Assembly: GCF_001611795.1 (NCBI RefSeq)
Contig: NZ_CP015098.1
Location: forward strand, 8,184,001 to 8,248,000
Length of the DNA stretch: 64,000 nt
Direction of reading: 5' to 3'
Source of the DNA: Streptomyces qaidamensis
Lineage (GTDB): Bacteria > Actinomycetota > Actinomycetes > Streptomycetales > Streptomycetaceae
Shown here piece after piece: positions 40,499-48,981 of this stretch (position 1 is the first letter of the stretch; the number at the start of each line of letters is the position of its first letter). The notes beneath the pieces are model-generated. The model was given only the letters and a program-made list of their open reading frames with translations. It was not told the DNA's origin and ran no database searches. Made by a program: the position numbers and the translations under genes.

Positions 40499-42262
40499 GC
40501 CGACGTCGAAGACATTCGGCAGGCGGAGGCGGTACCGGGTGCGGTCGTGCCGCTTGAACGCCTCCAGCTCGGGGGCCCGGTACAAGGGGGTGACGGTGCA
40601 CCGCTCGGCGGTCGAGCCGGTCTGCTCCAGCAGGGCGTTGACGGCTTGCCGGGCCGAGCAGTTGGCGCCTTCCATGGTGGCGAGATCGATGGGCACGGCC
40701 ACGTAGTCGCCGGCCAGGAAGAAGTTGGGGATCCTCGTGGCCGACCGCGGGCGGTGGTGGAAGGTCCCCACCGGATGGATCAGCAGCTGCTCCTCGTTGA
40801 CCGGGTGCGGAGTGCCCAGTCCGTCCACAGCCGGATCGAGGAACCAGGAGTGCAGCACGGAGTCCTTCAGGACCGTACGGCCGCTGTCGTTGAGCGCCGC
40901 CTTCAACTGCGCCCACACCTCGCGGGCGACTTCGGTACGGGTGCATTGCTTGGCAGTCTTGCCGTACAGGATGCCCGGACGGTCCCACTCGGAGACGTCC
41001 ACGGACAGACAGTCCGCGACCGTGCCGTCGCCGAAGTCGGCGGGGAAGTCGTGGCCAGGCCAGTGCTGGGCCTGGGCGATCGCGGTCAGCGACCACGGGG
41101 AGTCGATGAGGTTGAGATGGCCGTGCAGGATCGGCGTACGTTCGGTCAGATAGAACTGGATGCCGGTCATCCAGTCCGTCTCCAGGCGGTCGCACTCGGC
41201 CAGTTGGGGGTCGGCGGCGCGTACGGCGGAGTTCCAGGTGCGGCGGGCGTGCTCGACCGGCATCGCCGAGATGTAGTGGTCGGCGGTGACGGTCCGGCGC
41301 GCGCCTCCCGGTTCCTCCACGACAGCTCCGGTGATCACACCCGCGCCCAGGGTCAGGTCCCGTACGGTCCAGCCGACGCGGAACTCGACCCCGAGTGACT
41401 TCAGGTACGTCACCCAAGGGTCGATCCAGGCTTCGTTGGTGGGTGCGTTGAGGATCCGGTCCAGTGGTCCGTCCGCGCCCCGCCCGAGGAGGTTGAAGAC
41501 GAAGGCCTCCATCAGGGTGGCGACCGTACGGGTGCTGGCTTCTTCCGCCTTGGTGGCCACGATGTTGCGGGTGATGCCGACGGCGAGGATCCGTCGGTAG
41601 TCGTCGGACATCCGTCCGGCCCGTACGAACTCCCACCACGGCGTCCGCTCCCACACGTCGTCACGGCGCTCGTCGCAGCTGGTGAGGAAGACCAGGAAAC
41701 GGTTGGCGAAGTAGAGGGCCTCGTGGAGGGGGAGGCTGAAGGCCGTGTCCAGGACCGAGGTGAAGGCGCGGCGGATCTCGTCGGGGGTGAGTTCGGCAGG
41801 GGTGTTGCCGGGCCAGGGGAGCGGGATCCGGATGTCCTCACGGCCGCCCGACCGGGCGAACAGCATCTCCTTGGGGGCGACGAGGTTGTCGTGGACGCCG
41901 TTGGGGTTGCCGGGGAACGGGATGCGCCGCATGGTGTCGGGCAGGTTGTGGTAGACGCCGGGGATGAAGCGGAAGCCGTGCTCCCCCGGCAGGGGGCGGC
42001 GGCCGCCCGTGCCGCTGCCCGGTACGTCCATGCTGCGGGCCTTGCCGCCCAGCGCCTTGCGCTCGTAGACCGTGACCCGGAAGCCGCGCTCGGCGAGTTC
42101 GTGCGCGGCCGTGAGCCCGGCGACGCCCCCGCCCAGTACGGCCACGGTCTGCGCCGCCGCGCCGTCCTGGGCCGAAGCCCGCCGGGGCATGCCGAGGGCG
42201 ACCCCGCCACCGCCGGCGGCCGCGGCAGTGCCCAGGAATGTTCTGCGCGTCGTGCCGCTCAT
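40496..42262 (-). CDS. Tat-exported FAD-dependent oxidoreductase (amine oxidase/phytoene-desaturase-like)
   Basis: A 588-residue flavoprotein. TTRRTFLGTAAAAGGGGVAL is a twin-arginine signal with cleavage after ASA/Q near residue 32. The dinucleotide fold is VAVLGGGVAGLTAAHELAER with VYERKALGGKARS, as in phytoene desaturase, hydroxysqualene dehydroxylase and related flavin enzymes; the C-terminal FAD-binding segment is FFLAGDYVAVPIDLATMEGA. Substrate unknown; likely a hydrophobic alkene, sterol or carotenoid-like molecule. A palindrome at 42272-42284 lies 10 bp upstream of the start and may be an operator. Confidence 0.85.
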   Translation of the reverse strand: MSGTTRRTFLGTAAAAGGGGVALGMPRRASAQDGAAAQTVAVLGGGVAGLTAAHELAERGFRVTVYERKALGGKARSMDVPGSGTGGRRPLPGEHGFRFIPGVYHNLPDTMRRIPFPGNPNGVHDNLVAPKEMLFARSGGREDIRIPLPWPGNTPAELTPDEIRRAFTSVLDTAFSLPLHEALYFANRFLVFLTSCDERRDDVWERTPWWEFVRAGRMSDDYRRILAVGITRNIVATKAEEASTRTVATLMEAFVFNLLGRGADGPLDRILNAPTNEAWIDPWVTYLKSLGVEFRVGWTVRDLTLGAGVITGAVVEEPGGARRTVTADHYISAMPVEHARRTWNSAVRAADPQLAECDRLETDWMTGIQFYLTERTPILHGHLNLIDSPWSLTAIAQAQHWPGHDFPADFGDGTVADCLSVDVSEWDRPGILYGKTAKQCTRTEVAREVWAQLKAALNDSGRTVLKDSVLHSWFLDPAVDGLGTPHPVNEEQLLIHPVGTFHHRPRSATRIPNFFLAGDYVAVPIDLATMEGANCSARQAVNALLEQTGSTAERCTVTPLYRAPELEAFKRHDRTRYRLRLPNVFDVG

Positions 42263-42271
42263 CGCTACCCC

Positions 42272-42284
42272 TTACCGTCGGTAA
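42272..42284. promoter_or_regulatory. Palindrome TTACCG-T-CGGTAA before the FAD oxidoreductase
   Basis: Perfect 13-bp inverted repeat immediately upstream of the Shine-Dalgarno, in TetR-type operator form. Similar to TACCGAACGGTA at 2603. No regulator gene is adjacent. Confidence 0.45.
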
Positions 42285-42649
42285 CATCGGCGCACGAGGA
42301 TATGGGCGGCGCAACGATCCCGGAAGACGGCCTGCACAACTTTGGCTTGATGCCGCATCAGGCCCTGATGGTGACAGTGGCCGGCCCTTCGAGTCCGCTC
42401 TCGTCGCGCGTCTGGGCGGTACCGAAGCCCTGCGCAGCGCGGCACTGCGGCGGGAGTCGGGCGGGGCTTCCCGCCCGGCCGCGGCCCGCCGGCCTCCCCG
42501 CGGCGCCGGGGTCCTCGGCCTCTCGGCGGAGCCGGCACGCGGATGCGGCCACGTCCGGGTCCTCGTGGATCCGGAAAGGCAGCCGCTGTGCCCGGCGAAG
42601 AGGGCGCACCACATACCCATGACGACTCGCCCAGGAGCACAGACCCTTC

Positions 42650-42769
42650 ATGCGCGCTCTGGTTCTCGACCGGCCCGGCCCCGTCGACGCCCTGCGGCTT
42701 GCGGATCTGCCGGTCCCCCATCCCGGGCCGGGGCAGGCACGGATTAGAGCCGATAGGCCTGGGGACTGA
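42650..42769 (+). pseudogene. N-terminal fragment of an MDR alcohol dehydrogenase gene
   Basis: A 39-codon frame, MRALVLDRPGPVDALRLADL then PVPHPGPGQARIRADRPGD and stop, matching the conserved first ~33 residues of zinc-type MDR dehydrogenases (MRALVLxxPG…LRLxDLPVPxPGPGxVRIRV). The rest of the gene is gone. Confidence 0.65.
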
Positions 42770-43127
42770 ACCCCTCGGACTGCCGGCGTGCCGCCCACGG
42801 TGCCCCCGAGTGGACCTGGCCGGCCGTCCTCGGAGGCACGGTGGCGGCCTCGCCACGACCGCCGGACGGCCGGACGGCCGGACCTGAGCGTCGTGCCGCC
42901 GCTCTCCATGGCGCCCTCCCGGCGGCAGCTGCCGACGATGCTCACTGAGCTGCTCGGCATGGCCGCCAGGCGCCCCTCGCCCGCACGGCCCTGGCCGCAC
43001 GCCTGAAGTGGCTGCGCCGGCTGCTGGACGAGTGAGCAGGTGCCTGGCGTGTCATGGTGCCGGTCGCGGCGACCTTCCTGGACCTGCGGGACCTTTCGGC
43101 TCCGCCGTGCCTGGTCGGCACGGAGAA
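42770..43127. other. Decayed stretch without an intact gene
   Basis: Short coding-like bits occur in different frames, such as QLPTMLTELLGMAARR near 42930 and ALAARLKWLRRLLDE ending in TGA at about 43034, but no complete protein. It continues the relic zone that begins at 42263. Confidence 0.4.
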
Positions 43128-43159
43128 GCCGGGCCCCACGGTCGCCCGTGGAGCCCGGC
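43128..43159 (-). terminator. Terminator of the spore-associated-protein-like gene
   Basis: 13-bp stem GCCGGGCCCCACG (43128-43140) with 6-nt loop and complement 43147-43159; the single mismatch becomes a G-U pair in the minus-strand RNA. Confidence 0.7.
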
Positions 43160-43168
43160 CGGAGGGGG

Positions 43169-43618
43169 TCAGCGGGTGAACGTGACCCGGTGCTCCTTCA
43201 GCGAGCCGCAGTTGGAGCCGAACACCTGCACATACGTGTTCGCGATGCCGCCGCCCCAGTCGACGCAGTGGCCCTTGCCGTAGACGTGGGTCGGTCCGGC
43301 GTACGACGTGAACAGACCCTCGTCGTAGTGGCTCTCCCCGGTGTCCGGGACGGAGATCCAGGCGGACATGTTCACGGCCTTGCCCGGGTTGTTGCGGATG
43401 GTCGTGACGCAGTTCTGGCCGTTGGAGGCGTTGTAGGTCAGGTAGACGGTCCCCAGCGAGCCGACCTTCGCCGAGTTGACCGTCTTGTACCCACTGCCGC
43501 AGACCTTCTGCGGAGTGGTGTTGGGTGCGGCCGAGGCCGGCGACGCCAGGGCGGTCGTGGTTCCCACGGACAGTGCCGCCACGGCGGACGCTGCCAGGAT
43601 GGAACGGGTGAATCGCAT
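43169..43618 (-). CDS. Secreted protein similar to spore-associated protein A
   Basis: A 149-residue secreted protein. MRFTRSILAASAVAALSVGT is a Sec signal peptide with cleavage after ASA near residue 33; the mature part starts APNTTPQKVCGSGYKTVNSA and has four Cys likely in disulfides, with GTVYLTYNASNGQNCVTTIR, GKGHCVDWGGGI and FGSNCGSLKEHRVTFTR. I recall this pattern from Streptomyces spore-associated SapA-like proteins. The ATG at 43618 is preceded by GGGGGAAAT. Its role on spore or hyphal surfaces is unknown. Confidence 0.7.
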   Translation of the reverse strand: MRFTRSILAASAVAALSVGTTTALASPASAAPNTTPQKVCGSGYKTVNSAKVGSLGTVYLTYNASNGQNCVTTIRNNPGKAVNMSAWISVPDTGESHYDEGLFTSYAGPTHVYGKGHCVDWGGGIANTYVQVFGSNCGSLKEHRVTFTR

Positions 43619-43965
43619 ATTTCCCCCATGCAACTCTTCGAGGTGGTTGCTCCTGCATGGTGTGACCCGCCGGGCGTTCAAAGGGTTGTGCGTCAGTCGG
43701 CAGGAAAATAGGGGGAGTTGAGGGGCGACACGAGTGGAGGGGCTGGCTCCGTGACGGTGGGGGTCTGAGCGTTCCCACGTTGCGATTCTTTTACTCACGA
43801 GTCACTTGGGGCACACGCGAGATCCCGAGGATCTGTGCAGGGGTGTCACACAGACTGCACACCACCCTTTCAAAGTCTCGTTAGCGTTACGGCTCGATCC
43901 CACGTGCGAACGTGACCAGGCGCGGCCGGCGAGCCGCCGGAACAGCCAGATCGGGAAAACCACAC

Positions 43966-44922
43966 ATGGATTACTGCTCGTCGTGCCGTCGGCACCTCAA
44001 CGGCGCCCTGGTCTGCCCGGGGTGCGGCGCCTACGCCCCGGACATCGACCCCTGTGTCGTCGACGGCCGGACCGGCCCGGCCCCCGCGCCCGTCACGACC
44101 CCGGGCGGACCGGCCACCTGGGAGTACCCGGCCGCCACCGGCACGTGGCACGACGGCACCCTGTGGGACGAGACCCGCGCGCGTACGCACGAAGGCCCCG
44201 CCTCCGGCTCGTCCGACGCGTACGACTCCCCGGACACGGACACGGACACGGACACGGACGCGGGCATGGACACGAACGCGGACACGGCCGAGGGCTTCGA
44301 GGCCCGGCCGCAGGGGCGGGCGGCCAGGCGTCGCCAGCTGGCCCGCTGGAAGAAGAACCAGCGCCGGGCCGTGGTCGCGACGGCGGTCGCGCTCGTCGGA
44401 GGCGGTCTGACCGTCGCCGCGATGAACGGGAACGCGAAGCCCGGTGTGCAGGCGGCCACGACGCCGCAGGACACGACCATGGGCGGCTCCGTGGGGGAGG
44501 CGCCGACGTATGCCGAACCGACGTCGAGGCAGGCCGGCACCCCGCGTTCCGAGGCCACCCCCACCACTCCGCCGCACGCCGACCGAGCCTCGCGCCACCA
44601 GCGGTCCCGGGCCGCCGACCCCCGCACCGCGCCGGCCGGCACGCGGACGGACGCGGCCGCCGCACCCCGCGAGCTGCCGCTGACGACCCCGCCCCGGCGC
44701 AAGACCGTCACCGACACCGTCGACACGGCCACCGGCGACGCCGCTTCCACCGCGTCCGACGCCACCGAGCCGACGACGGCGCCCGCCGCCGGGTCGGGCT
44801 CGGACGCCCAGCAGCCGACGTCCCCCTCGACACCCCCGCCCGCGGCGACCACTCCGCCCGAGGCGTCTCCCGCAGACAGCAAGCCCAAGGAACTCTGCCT
44901 GCTCGTCATCTGCCTCGGCTGA
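43966..44922 (+). CDS. SCO2400-family membrane protein with N-terminal zinc-ribbon
   Basis: A 318-residue protein. The N-terminal YCSSCRRHLNGALVCPGCGA is a two-CxxC zinc ribbon; a low-complexity acidic part has repeated Asp-Thr (about 44234-44286, GACACG units); a single membrane helix RAVVATAVALVGGGLTVAAM lies near residue 145-165, followed by a long Pro/Thr/Ala-rich extracytoplasmic stalk ending KELCLLVICLG. Known as an actinomycete-specific family of unknown function. I chose ATG 43966 because the zinc ribbon starts here. It is followed by the FHA-like/kinase pair. Confidence 0.8.
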   Translation: MDYCSSCRRHLNGALVCPGCGAYAPDIDPCVVDGRTGPAPAPVTTPGGPATWEYPAATGTWHDGTLWDETRARTHEGPASGSSDAYDSPDTDTDTDTDAGMDTNADTAEGFEARPQGRAARRRQLARWKKNQRRAVVATAVALVGGGLTVAAMNGNAKPGVQAATTPQDTTMGGSVGEAPTYAEPTSRQAGTPRSEATPTTPPHADRASRHQRSRAADPRTAPAGTRTDAAAAPRELPLTTPPRRKTVTDTVDTATGDAASTASDATEPTTAPAAGSGSDAQQPTSPSTPPPAATTPPEASPADSKPKELCLLVICLG

Positions 44923-45119
44923 GGGCACGCGGCCGCCGCCAACCGGTGGCCGCGCCCAGCCGCCCCGCCGGACCGGAACCGCTGTACGACCGTCTCCGAG
45001 CTCGTCGCACGACGCCGGGAAAACGCCCCTGAGGCGGCCCGGCCGGCTCCGCGGCAAGCGGAAGCCGACCGTACAATCCTCGCGACCAAATCGGGGGCGA
45101 CATCAGCGGGGGAGTCCGC

Positions 45120-45917
45120 GTGGAAACGATCATCGTGCAGTTGCCCGGCACCACCCAGTGGGGTGCGGAGGAGTCGGGCAGTCCCGAACTGATCCACCTG
45201 GGACCGGGGGACATCGCGGACTTCGGACGCGGCGGGGCGGGAGTGCGCATCGTGCTCACCGACCCCGGGATCTCCCGCCGGGCCGGGCAACTGGAAGCGG
45301 CGGGCGACTACTGGCGGCTGTCCAACTTCAGCCGCAGCGTGTCGTACGTGGTGGAGAACCTGGAGGGGGCCGGCGAGTACCTCACCGTCGCGCCCGGGCG
45401 GCTCGGGGCGCCCGTGCCCTTCGAGTTCTCCCGCGTGGTGCTGCCCGCCCTGTCCGGCACCGCCACGTTCAAGGTGTTCGCACCCCAGCACGCCTATCTC
45501 GGCGAGCAGTCGGTGCCCGGTGGCGGCGAACAGACCGTCCACCCCTTCGCCCTGGACCCGACGTCGAAGTACTTCCTCGTCCTGGTGGCCCTGTGCGAAC
45601 CCCGCCTGCGCGACCCCTCCGACTCGGCACTGCCCGGCGTCGGCCAGATCGTGGAGCGGCTGCGGCCCCTGGAGTCCTGCCGGGACCTGACCCGCTCCGC
45701 GGTCAACTACCACATCGACTACCTGGCCTTCGCCAAACTGCGCCTGGACCTCGGGGAGGAAGCCACGACCGCGGCCGACGGCGGCCGTACCGGCGCCAAG
45801 CGCACCCGGCTCGCCTCCGTCGCCCTGCGCTTCGGTCTCGTCGGCGAGGAGCACCTCGGCCTGCTGCCGCCCCGCGGCGCGGGCCGCCTCACCGACCAGC
45901 AGGAGGCCCGCGCATGA
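45120..45917 (+). CDS. FHA-like protein coupled to a Ser/Thr kinase
   Basis: 265 residues from GTG 45120 with GGGGGAG upstream. Residues ~25-110 fit a divergent forkhead-associated fold: DIADFGRGGAGVRIVLTDPG, then ISRRAGQLEAAGDYWRLSNF. The remainder is all-beta then helical with EQTVHPFALDPTSKYFLVL and NYHIDYLAFAKLRLDL. FHA domains bind phosphothreonine, so this may be the kinase's substrate or adaptor. The next gene overlaps it by 4 bp (ATGA). Family assignment is by fold-like pattern only. Confidence 0.6.
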   Translation: METIIVQLPGTTQWGAEESGSPELIHLGPGDIADFGRGGAGVRIVLTDPGISRRAGQLEAAGDYWRLSNFSRSVSYVVENLEGAGEYLTVAPGRLGAPVPFEFSRVVLPALSGTATFKVFAPQHAYLGEQSVPGGGEQTVHPFALDPTSKYFLVLVALCEPRLRDPSDSALPGVGQIVERLRPLESCRDLTRSAVNYHIDYLAFAKLRLDLGEEATTAADGGRTGAKRTRLASVALRFGLVGEEHLGLLPPRGAGRLTDQQEARA

Positions 45918-47470
45918 CGACGCCCGAGGAACGGGACGACGATCTGGAAGCGCCCCGCCCGCCCGGGCTCCCGGAGGGCTTCCGCATCGAGGGCTGGGAA
46001 GTGGGCGCGGTCATCGGCTCCGGCGGCTGGGGAACCGTCTACGAGGCCCGGACGGTCGCCGACGGCACGCCCGTCGCGGTGAAGGTGCTCCCGACCGGCG
46101 CCCTGGGGCCCGGGCAGCGCGCGGCGCTCGGTGAACTCGTGGCGCGCGAGGTCCGGTTCAGCGCGGAGGCCGACCACCCCCACCTCGTCCGCACCCACGC
46201 CGTGTGCACCGTCGAGGCACCGGAACTGCCCGCCCTGGACGGCGCGATCGCGCTGGTCATGGACCGGGCCGAGGCCAGCCTGAAGGACGTACTGGACGCC
46301 GCCGCGACGGGCGGGCCGATCGCCGACGCCGACCGCGTCCTGCGCGGAGTCGCCGCCGGGCTCGCCCACATGCACGAGGCCGGCTGGGTGCACGGCGACC
46401 TCAAACCCGCCAACGTGCTGCTGGGCCCCGGCGGCGAGGTGTGGCTGGCGGACTTCGGTCTCGCCGCCGAACTCGACGGTACCCACGCCCACTTGCCGCC
46501 GCTCGGCACCCTCGACCACCTGCCGCCCGAGTGGTGGTCCCAGCGCACCGGTACCCAGGGCGCCGTCGTCCGGCCCACCGCCGACATCTGGGCCTTCGGT
46601 GTCCTCGCCCACCAGGTCCTCACCGGCGGCCTCCACCCCTTCCCGGGCGCGACGGCCCGGGCCCGCTCGCTCGCCGCCCAGACCTACGCCCGCGGCACCG
46701 CCCCCCTGCGGCTCGACGCCGGCCTCGACGAGGACCTGCGGCGGCTGATCGCCGACTGCCTGGCCCCGGACCACGCCGCCCGTCTCCCGCACACGGCCGG
46801 CAGCGTCGCCGCCCGGGTCGAGGCCGCCACCGCCGGTCCGCACCGCCCCCGAAGACGGATGCCCGCCCTCGCAGCCGGGGTCGTCGTCCTGACCGCCGCC
46901 GCTGTCGCCGGGGCGGCCCTGCTCGGCGGAGGCGAAGGAGGCCTCACCCAGGACGACGAACGCGACCGCGGCACCCCCACGGCCACCAGCACGCCCAGCG
47001 CGCCCCCCGGGGAGATTCCCGAGGACTCCGACGTACCCGACGCGCTGCGTCCCGTCATCGCCCGCGCGGCCCACCGCTGCACCGACGAGGAGATCACCCC
47101 GGCTCTGCTCGCCGCGCTGATCAAGGCGGAGAGCAACTTCGACGCCAAGGCCTCCCGCCCGGAGAGCGAGGAGTACGGCATCGCCATGTGGACGCCGTCG
47201 GTGTTCCGGGCCTGGGCCGTCGACGGGGACGGCGACGGCGACAAGGACCACATGTCACCACCGGACGCGATCTCCACCATGAGCCTGTACGTGTGCTGGC
47301 TCGACCAGCGCTTCAAGCAGGCAGGGCTGCCGAAGAAGGACCTCCCCGCACTCGTCGCGGCCGGGTACCGCACCAGCGACCGCACGGTCATCGAGGAACG
47401 CGGCGTGCCGGAACGGGTGCGGCCGCACGTGGACAAGGTGATGCGCTACCTCGCCGAGTACGAGGGCTGA
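45914..47470 (+). CDS. Receptor-type Ser/Thr protein kinase with extracellular lytic-transglycosylase-like domain
   Basis: 518 residues. Kinase domain 28-300: glycine loop IGSGGWGTVYEA, Lys57 (VAVKVLP), catalytic loop WVHGDLKPANVLL (160-170) with Gly in place of Arg in the HRD motif, DFG at 180-182. One membrane helix (about 317-338). Extracytoplasmic residues ~375-518: TPALLAALIKAESNFDAKA with Glu406 in the catalytic position of SLT lytic transglycosylases, then YGIAMWTPSVFRAW, a DGDGDGDKDH acidic loop and VCWLDQRF. It probably senses or remodels peptidoglycan and signals inward. Shine-Dalgarno AGGAGG precedes ATG 45914. Confidence 0.85.
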   Translation: MTTPEERDDDLEAPRPPGLPEGFRIEGWEVGAVIGSGGWGTVYEARTVADGTPVAVKVLPTGALGPGQRAALGELVAREVRFSAEADHPHLVRTHAVCTVEAPELPALDGAIALVMDRAEASLKDVLDAAATGGPIADADRVLRGVAAGLAHMHEAGWVHGDLKPANVLLGPGGEVWLADFGLAAELDGTHAHLPPLGTLDHLPPEWWSQRTGTQGAVVRPTADIWAFGVLAHQVLTGGLHPFPGATARARSLAAQTYARGTAPLRLDAGLDEDLRRLIADCLAPDHAARLPHTAGSVAARVEAATAGPHRPRRRMPALAAGVVVLTAAAVAGAALLGGGEGGLTQDDERDRGTPTATSTPSAPPGEIPEDSDVPDALRPVIARAAHRCTDEEITPALLAALIKAESNFDAKASRPESEEYGIAMWTPSVFRAWAVDGDGDGDKDHMSPPDAISTMSLYVCWLDQRFKQAGLPKKDLPALVAAGYRTSDRTVIEERGVPERVRPHVDKVMRYLAEYEG

Positions 47471-47482
47471 GCGGCACGAACG

Positions 47483-47520
47483 CGAGCGGTGGGCGGAGCC
47501 GCAGCCCCGCCCACCGCTCG
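47483..47520. terminator. Bidirectional terminator hairpin
   Basis: Perfect 14-bp stem CGAGCGGTGGGCGG (47483-47496), 10-nt loop, complement 47507-47520, between the convergent kinase and beta-lactamase-like genes. Confidence 0.85.
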
Positions 47521-47533
47521 TCCCCCGTTCCCG

Positions 47534-48718
47534 TCACGGCCGCGGCGAGCCGCACTCCGGGACGTTCGGCAGCCGGTTGTCCGGCGAGCTGATGTAGATG
47601 TTGGAGATGTAGCCCCCGTACTGGGGCAGATAGGCCCACCAGTCGTTGGTGTAGGGCGGCACACTGACCACCTCGCCCCGGGTCTGGCAGCCGACCAGCA
47701 CCTCGACGCCGGCGGGGAGCCGGGTGATCCGCTCGTCGCCCGTGGCCGGTCCCTTGCGGACGTTGACGAGCTCGCCCCACGTGCCGAACCAGGTCCCGGC
47801 GGGTCGAACCCCGCCCGGCACGTTCAGCGAGCGGGTCAGCCGGCCGATGTCGGTGTACGCCTTGCCGTACGTCGTGCCGACCGCGTGCAGGGTCAGCACG
47901 GCCACGATCGTGCGGTCGTTCGTGCCCACCGTGCCGGTTGTGTGCAGCGCGGGGCGGGTGAGGTCCACGGCGGCGGCACGGGGAGCGGCGGCCGACTCCG
48001 CAGGCGTCGCCGCGGGCGCTGCCTGGGAGCCGCACGTGCCCTTGGCGAACTTCCCGGACCAGCCCTGCTTCACCGCCCAGGGCCGGTCGAACGACCCGGC
48101 GATGCCGAAGTGCTGGTCGAAGTGGTCGGTGGCGGAACAACGGGTGGATCGGCGCAGGTTGTCCATGATGAAGGTGCGGACGGGCGCGGGTGCCTTCTCC
48201 AGGATGTACCGGTAGACGGCCACCGTGTCCCGGGCGGACATGGCCGTGTAGCCCCAGAATCCCGCGTACTCGGCGGGCGGTGCCACCGTGTCGCGCAGAC
48301 CGACCTCAGGCCGGTCGAGCATCCGCTCGATGATCGCCGAGCCGCCGTACGTCGACCAGTAGTGGTTCGCGGCGTCGTCGTCGCTGCCGCGCAGCATCGG
48401 CTCCAGCCGGGCGCGGTCGGCCGCGGGGATGACGTAGTCGGGCCCGCGGTCCCACAGAAAGTCCAGCGCCAGCAGGAGCTTGACGACCGACGCGGACCGG
48501 AACTGCGCGCTGTCGTTGACCTGTTCGGTGAACGTGCCGGTCTGGCGGTCGAAGACGGCGACGCCGGCGGTGACGCCGGGCGGGATCTGGGCCGCTGCGG
48601 AGCTCCGGATGGTCCCGGCCGCCCCTTGCGTTCGGGGGTGTGCCGCGGCACCGCTCGTGAGTGACGCGACCGTGACGACGGCCGCGAGCGCGGCGGCGCC
48701 GCGCAGGAGCATGCGCAT
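47534..48718 (-). CDS. Secreted beta-lactamase-like serine hydrolase with SH3-like C-terminus
   Basis: A 394-residue exported protein; MRMLLRGAAALAAVVTVASL is the signal peptide. The S-x-x-K motif is SASVVKLLLALDFL (about residues 76-79), in a class A beta-lactamase/PBP-like fold (AGVAVFDRQTG; ANHYWSTYGG). C-terminal ~80 residues, WFGTWGELVNVRKGPATGDE to DWWAYLPQYGGYISNIYI, form a bacterial SH3-like wall-binding domain. Likely a carboxypeptidase or muropeptide-binding protein. Convergent with the transglycosylase-bearing kinase, so both may act on the cell wall. Confidence 0.82.
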   Translation of the reverse strand: MRMLLRGAAALAAVVTVASLTSGAAAHPRTQGAAGTIRSSAAAQIPPGVTAGVAVFDRQTGTFTEQVNDSAQFRSASVVKLLLALDFLWDRGPDYVIPAADRARLEPMLRGSDDDAANHYWSTYGGSAIIERMLDRPEVGLRDTVAPPAEYAGFWGYTAMSARDTVAVYRYILEKAPAPVRTFIMDNLRRSTRCSATDHFDQHFGIAGSFDRPWAVKQGWSGKFAKGTCGSQAAPAATPAESAAAPRAAAVDLTRPALHTTGTVGTNDRTIVAVLTLHAVGTTYGKAYTDIGRLTRSLNVPGGVRPAGTWFGTWGELVNVRKGPATGDERITRLPAGVEVLVGCQTRGEVVSVPPYTNDWWAYLPQYGGYISNIYISSPDNRLPNVPECGSPRP

Positions 48719-48801
48719 GGTTGCCCTTCCTGGATCGCCCGGTTGTCCGACGGGACCTCGGCCCGCGGCGCCACGATAGGAGCCCCGGCGGGGCGGGCGC
48801 T

Positions 48802-48866
48802 CCTGACGGATGTCAGGGCTCCGGCGGAGCGGGCGGCCTGCGGCCTCGACCCTGATAGATGTCAGG
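48802..48866. promoter_or_regulatory. Two CCTGA-N6-TCAGG palindromes, 49 bp apart
   Basis: CCTGACGGATGTCAGG at 48802-48817 and CCTGATAGATGTCAGG at 48851-48866. Both arms and the GATG centre are conserved; only two inner bases differ. They lie in the divergent region before the beta-lactamase-like gene and the gene at 48982. The form resembles NarL/LuxR-type response-regulator sites. Confidence 0.55.
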
Positions 48867-48981
48867 TGTCGGCGGTGGGGTGACGCCCCGTACGGTCACG
48901 ACAGCGAGCGGCGGCCGGTACGGGGGCCGGTCGCCGCGCACGACCCGACCACCCCACGGCACACGAAACGAAAGAGGACTC

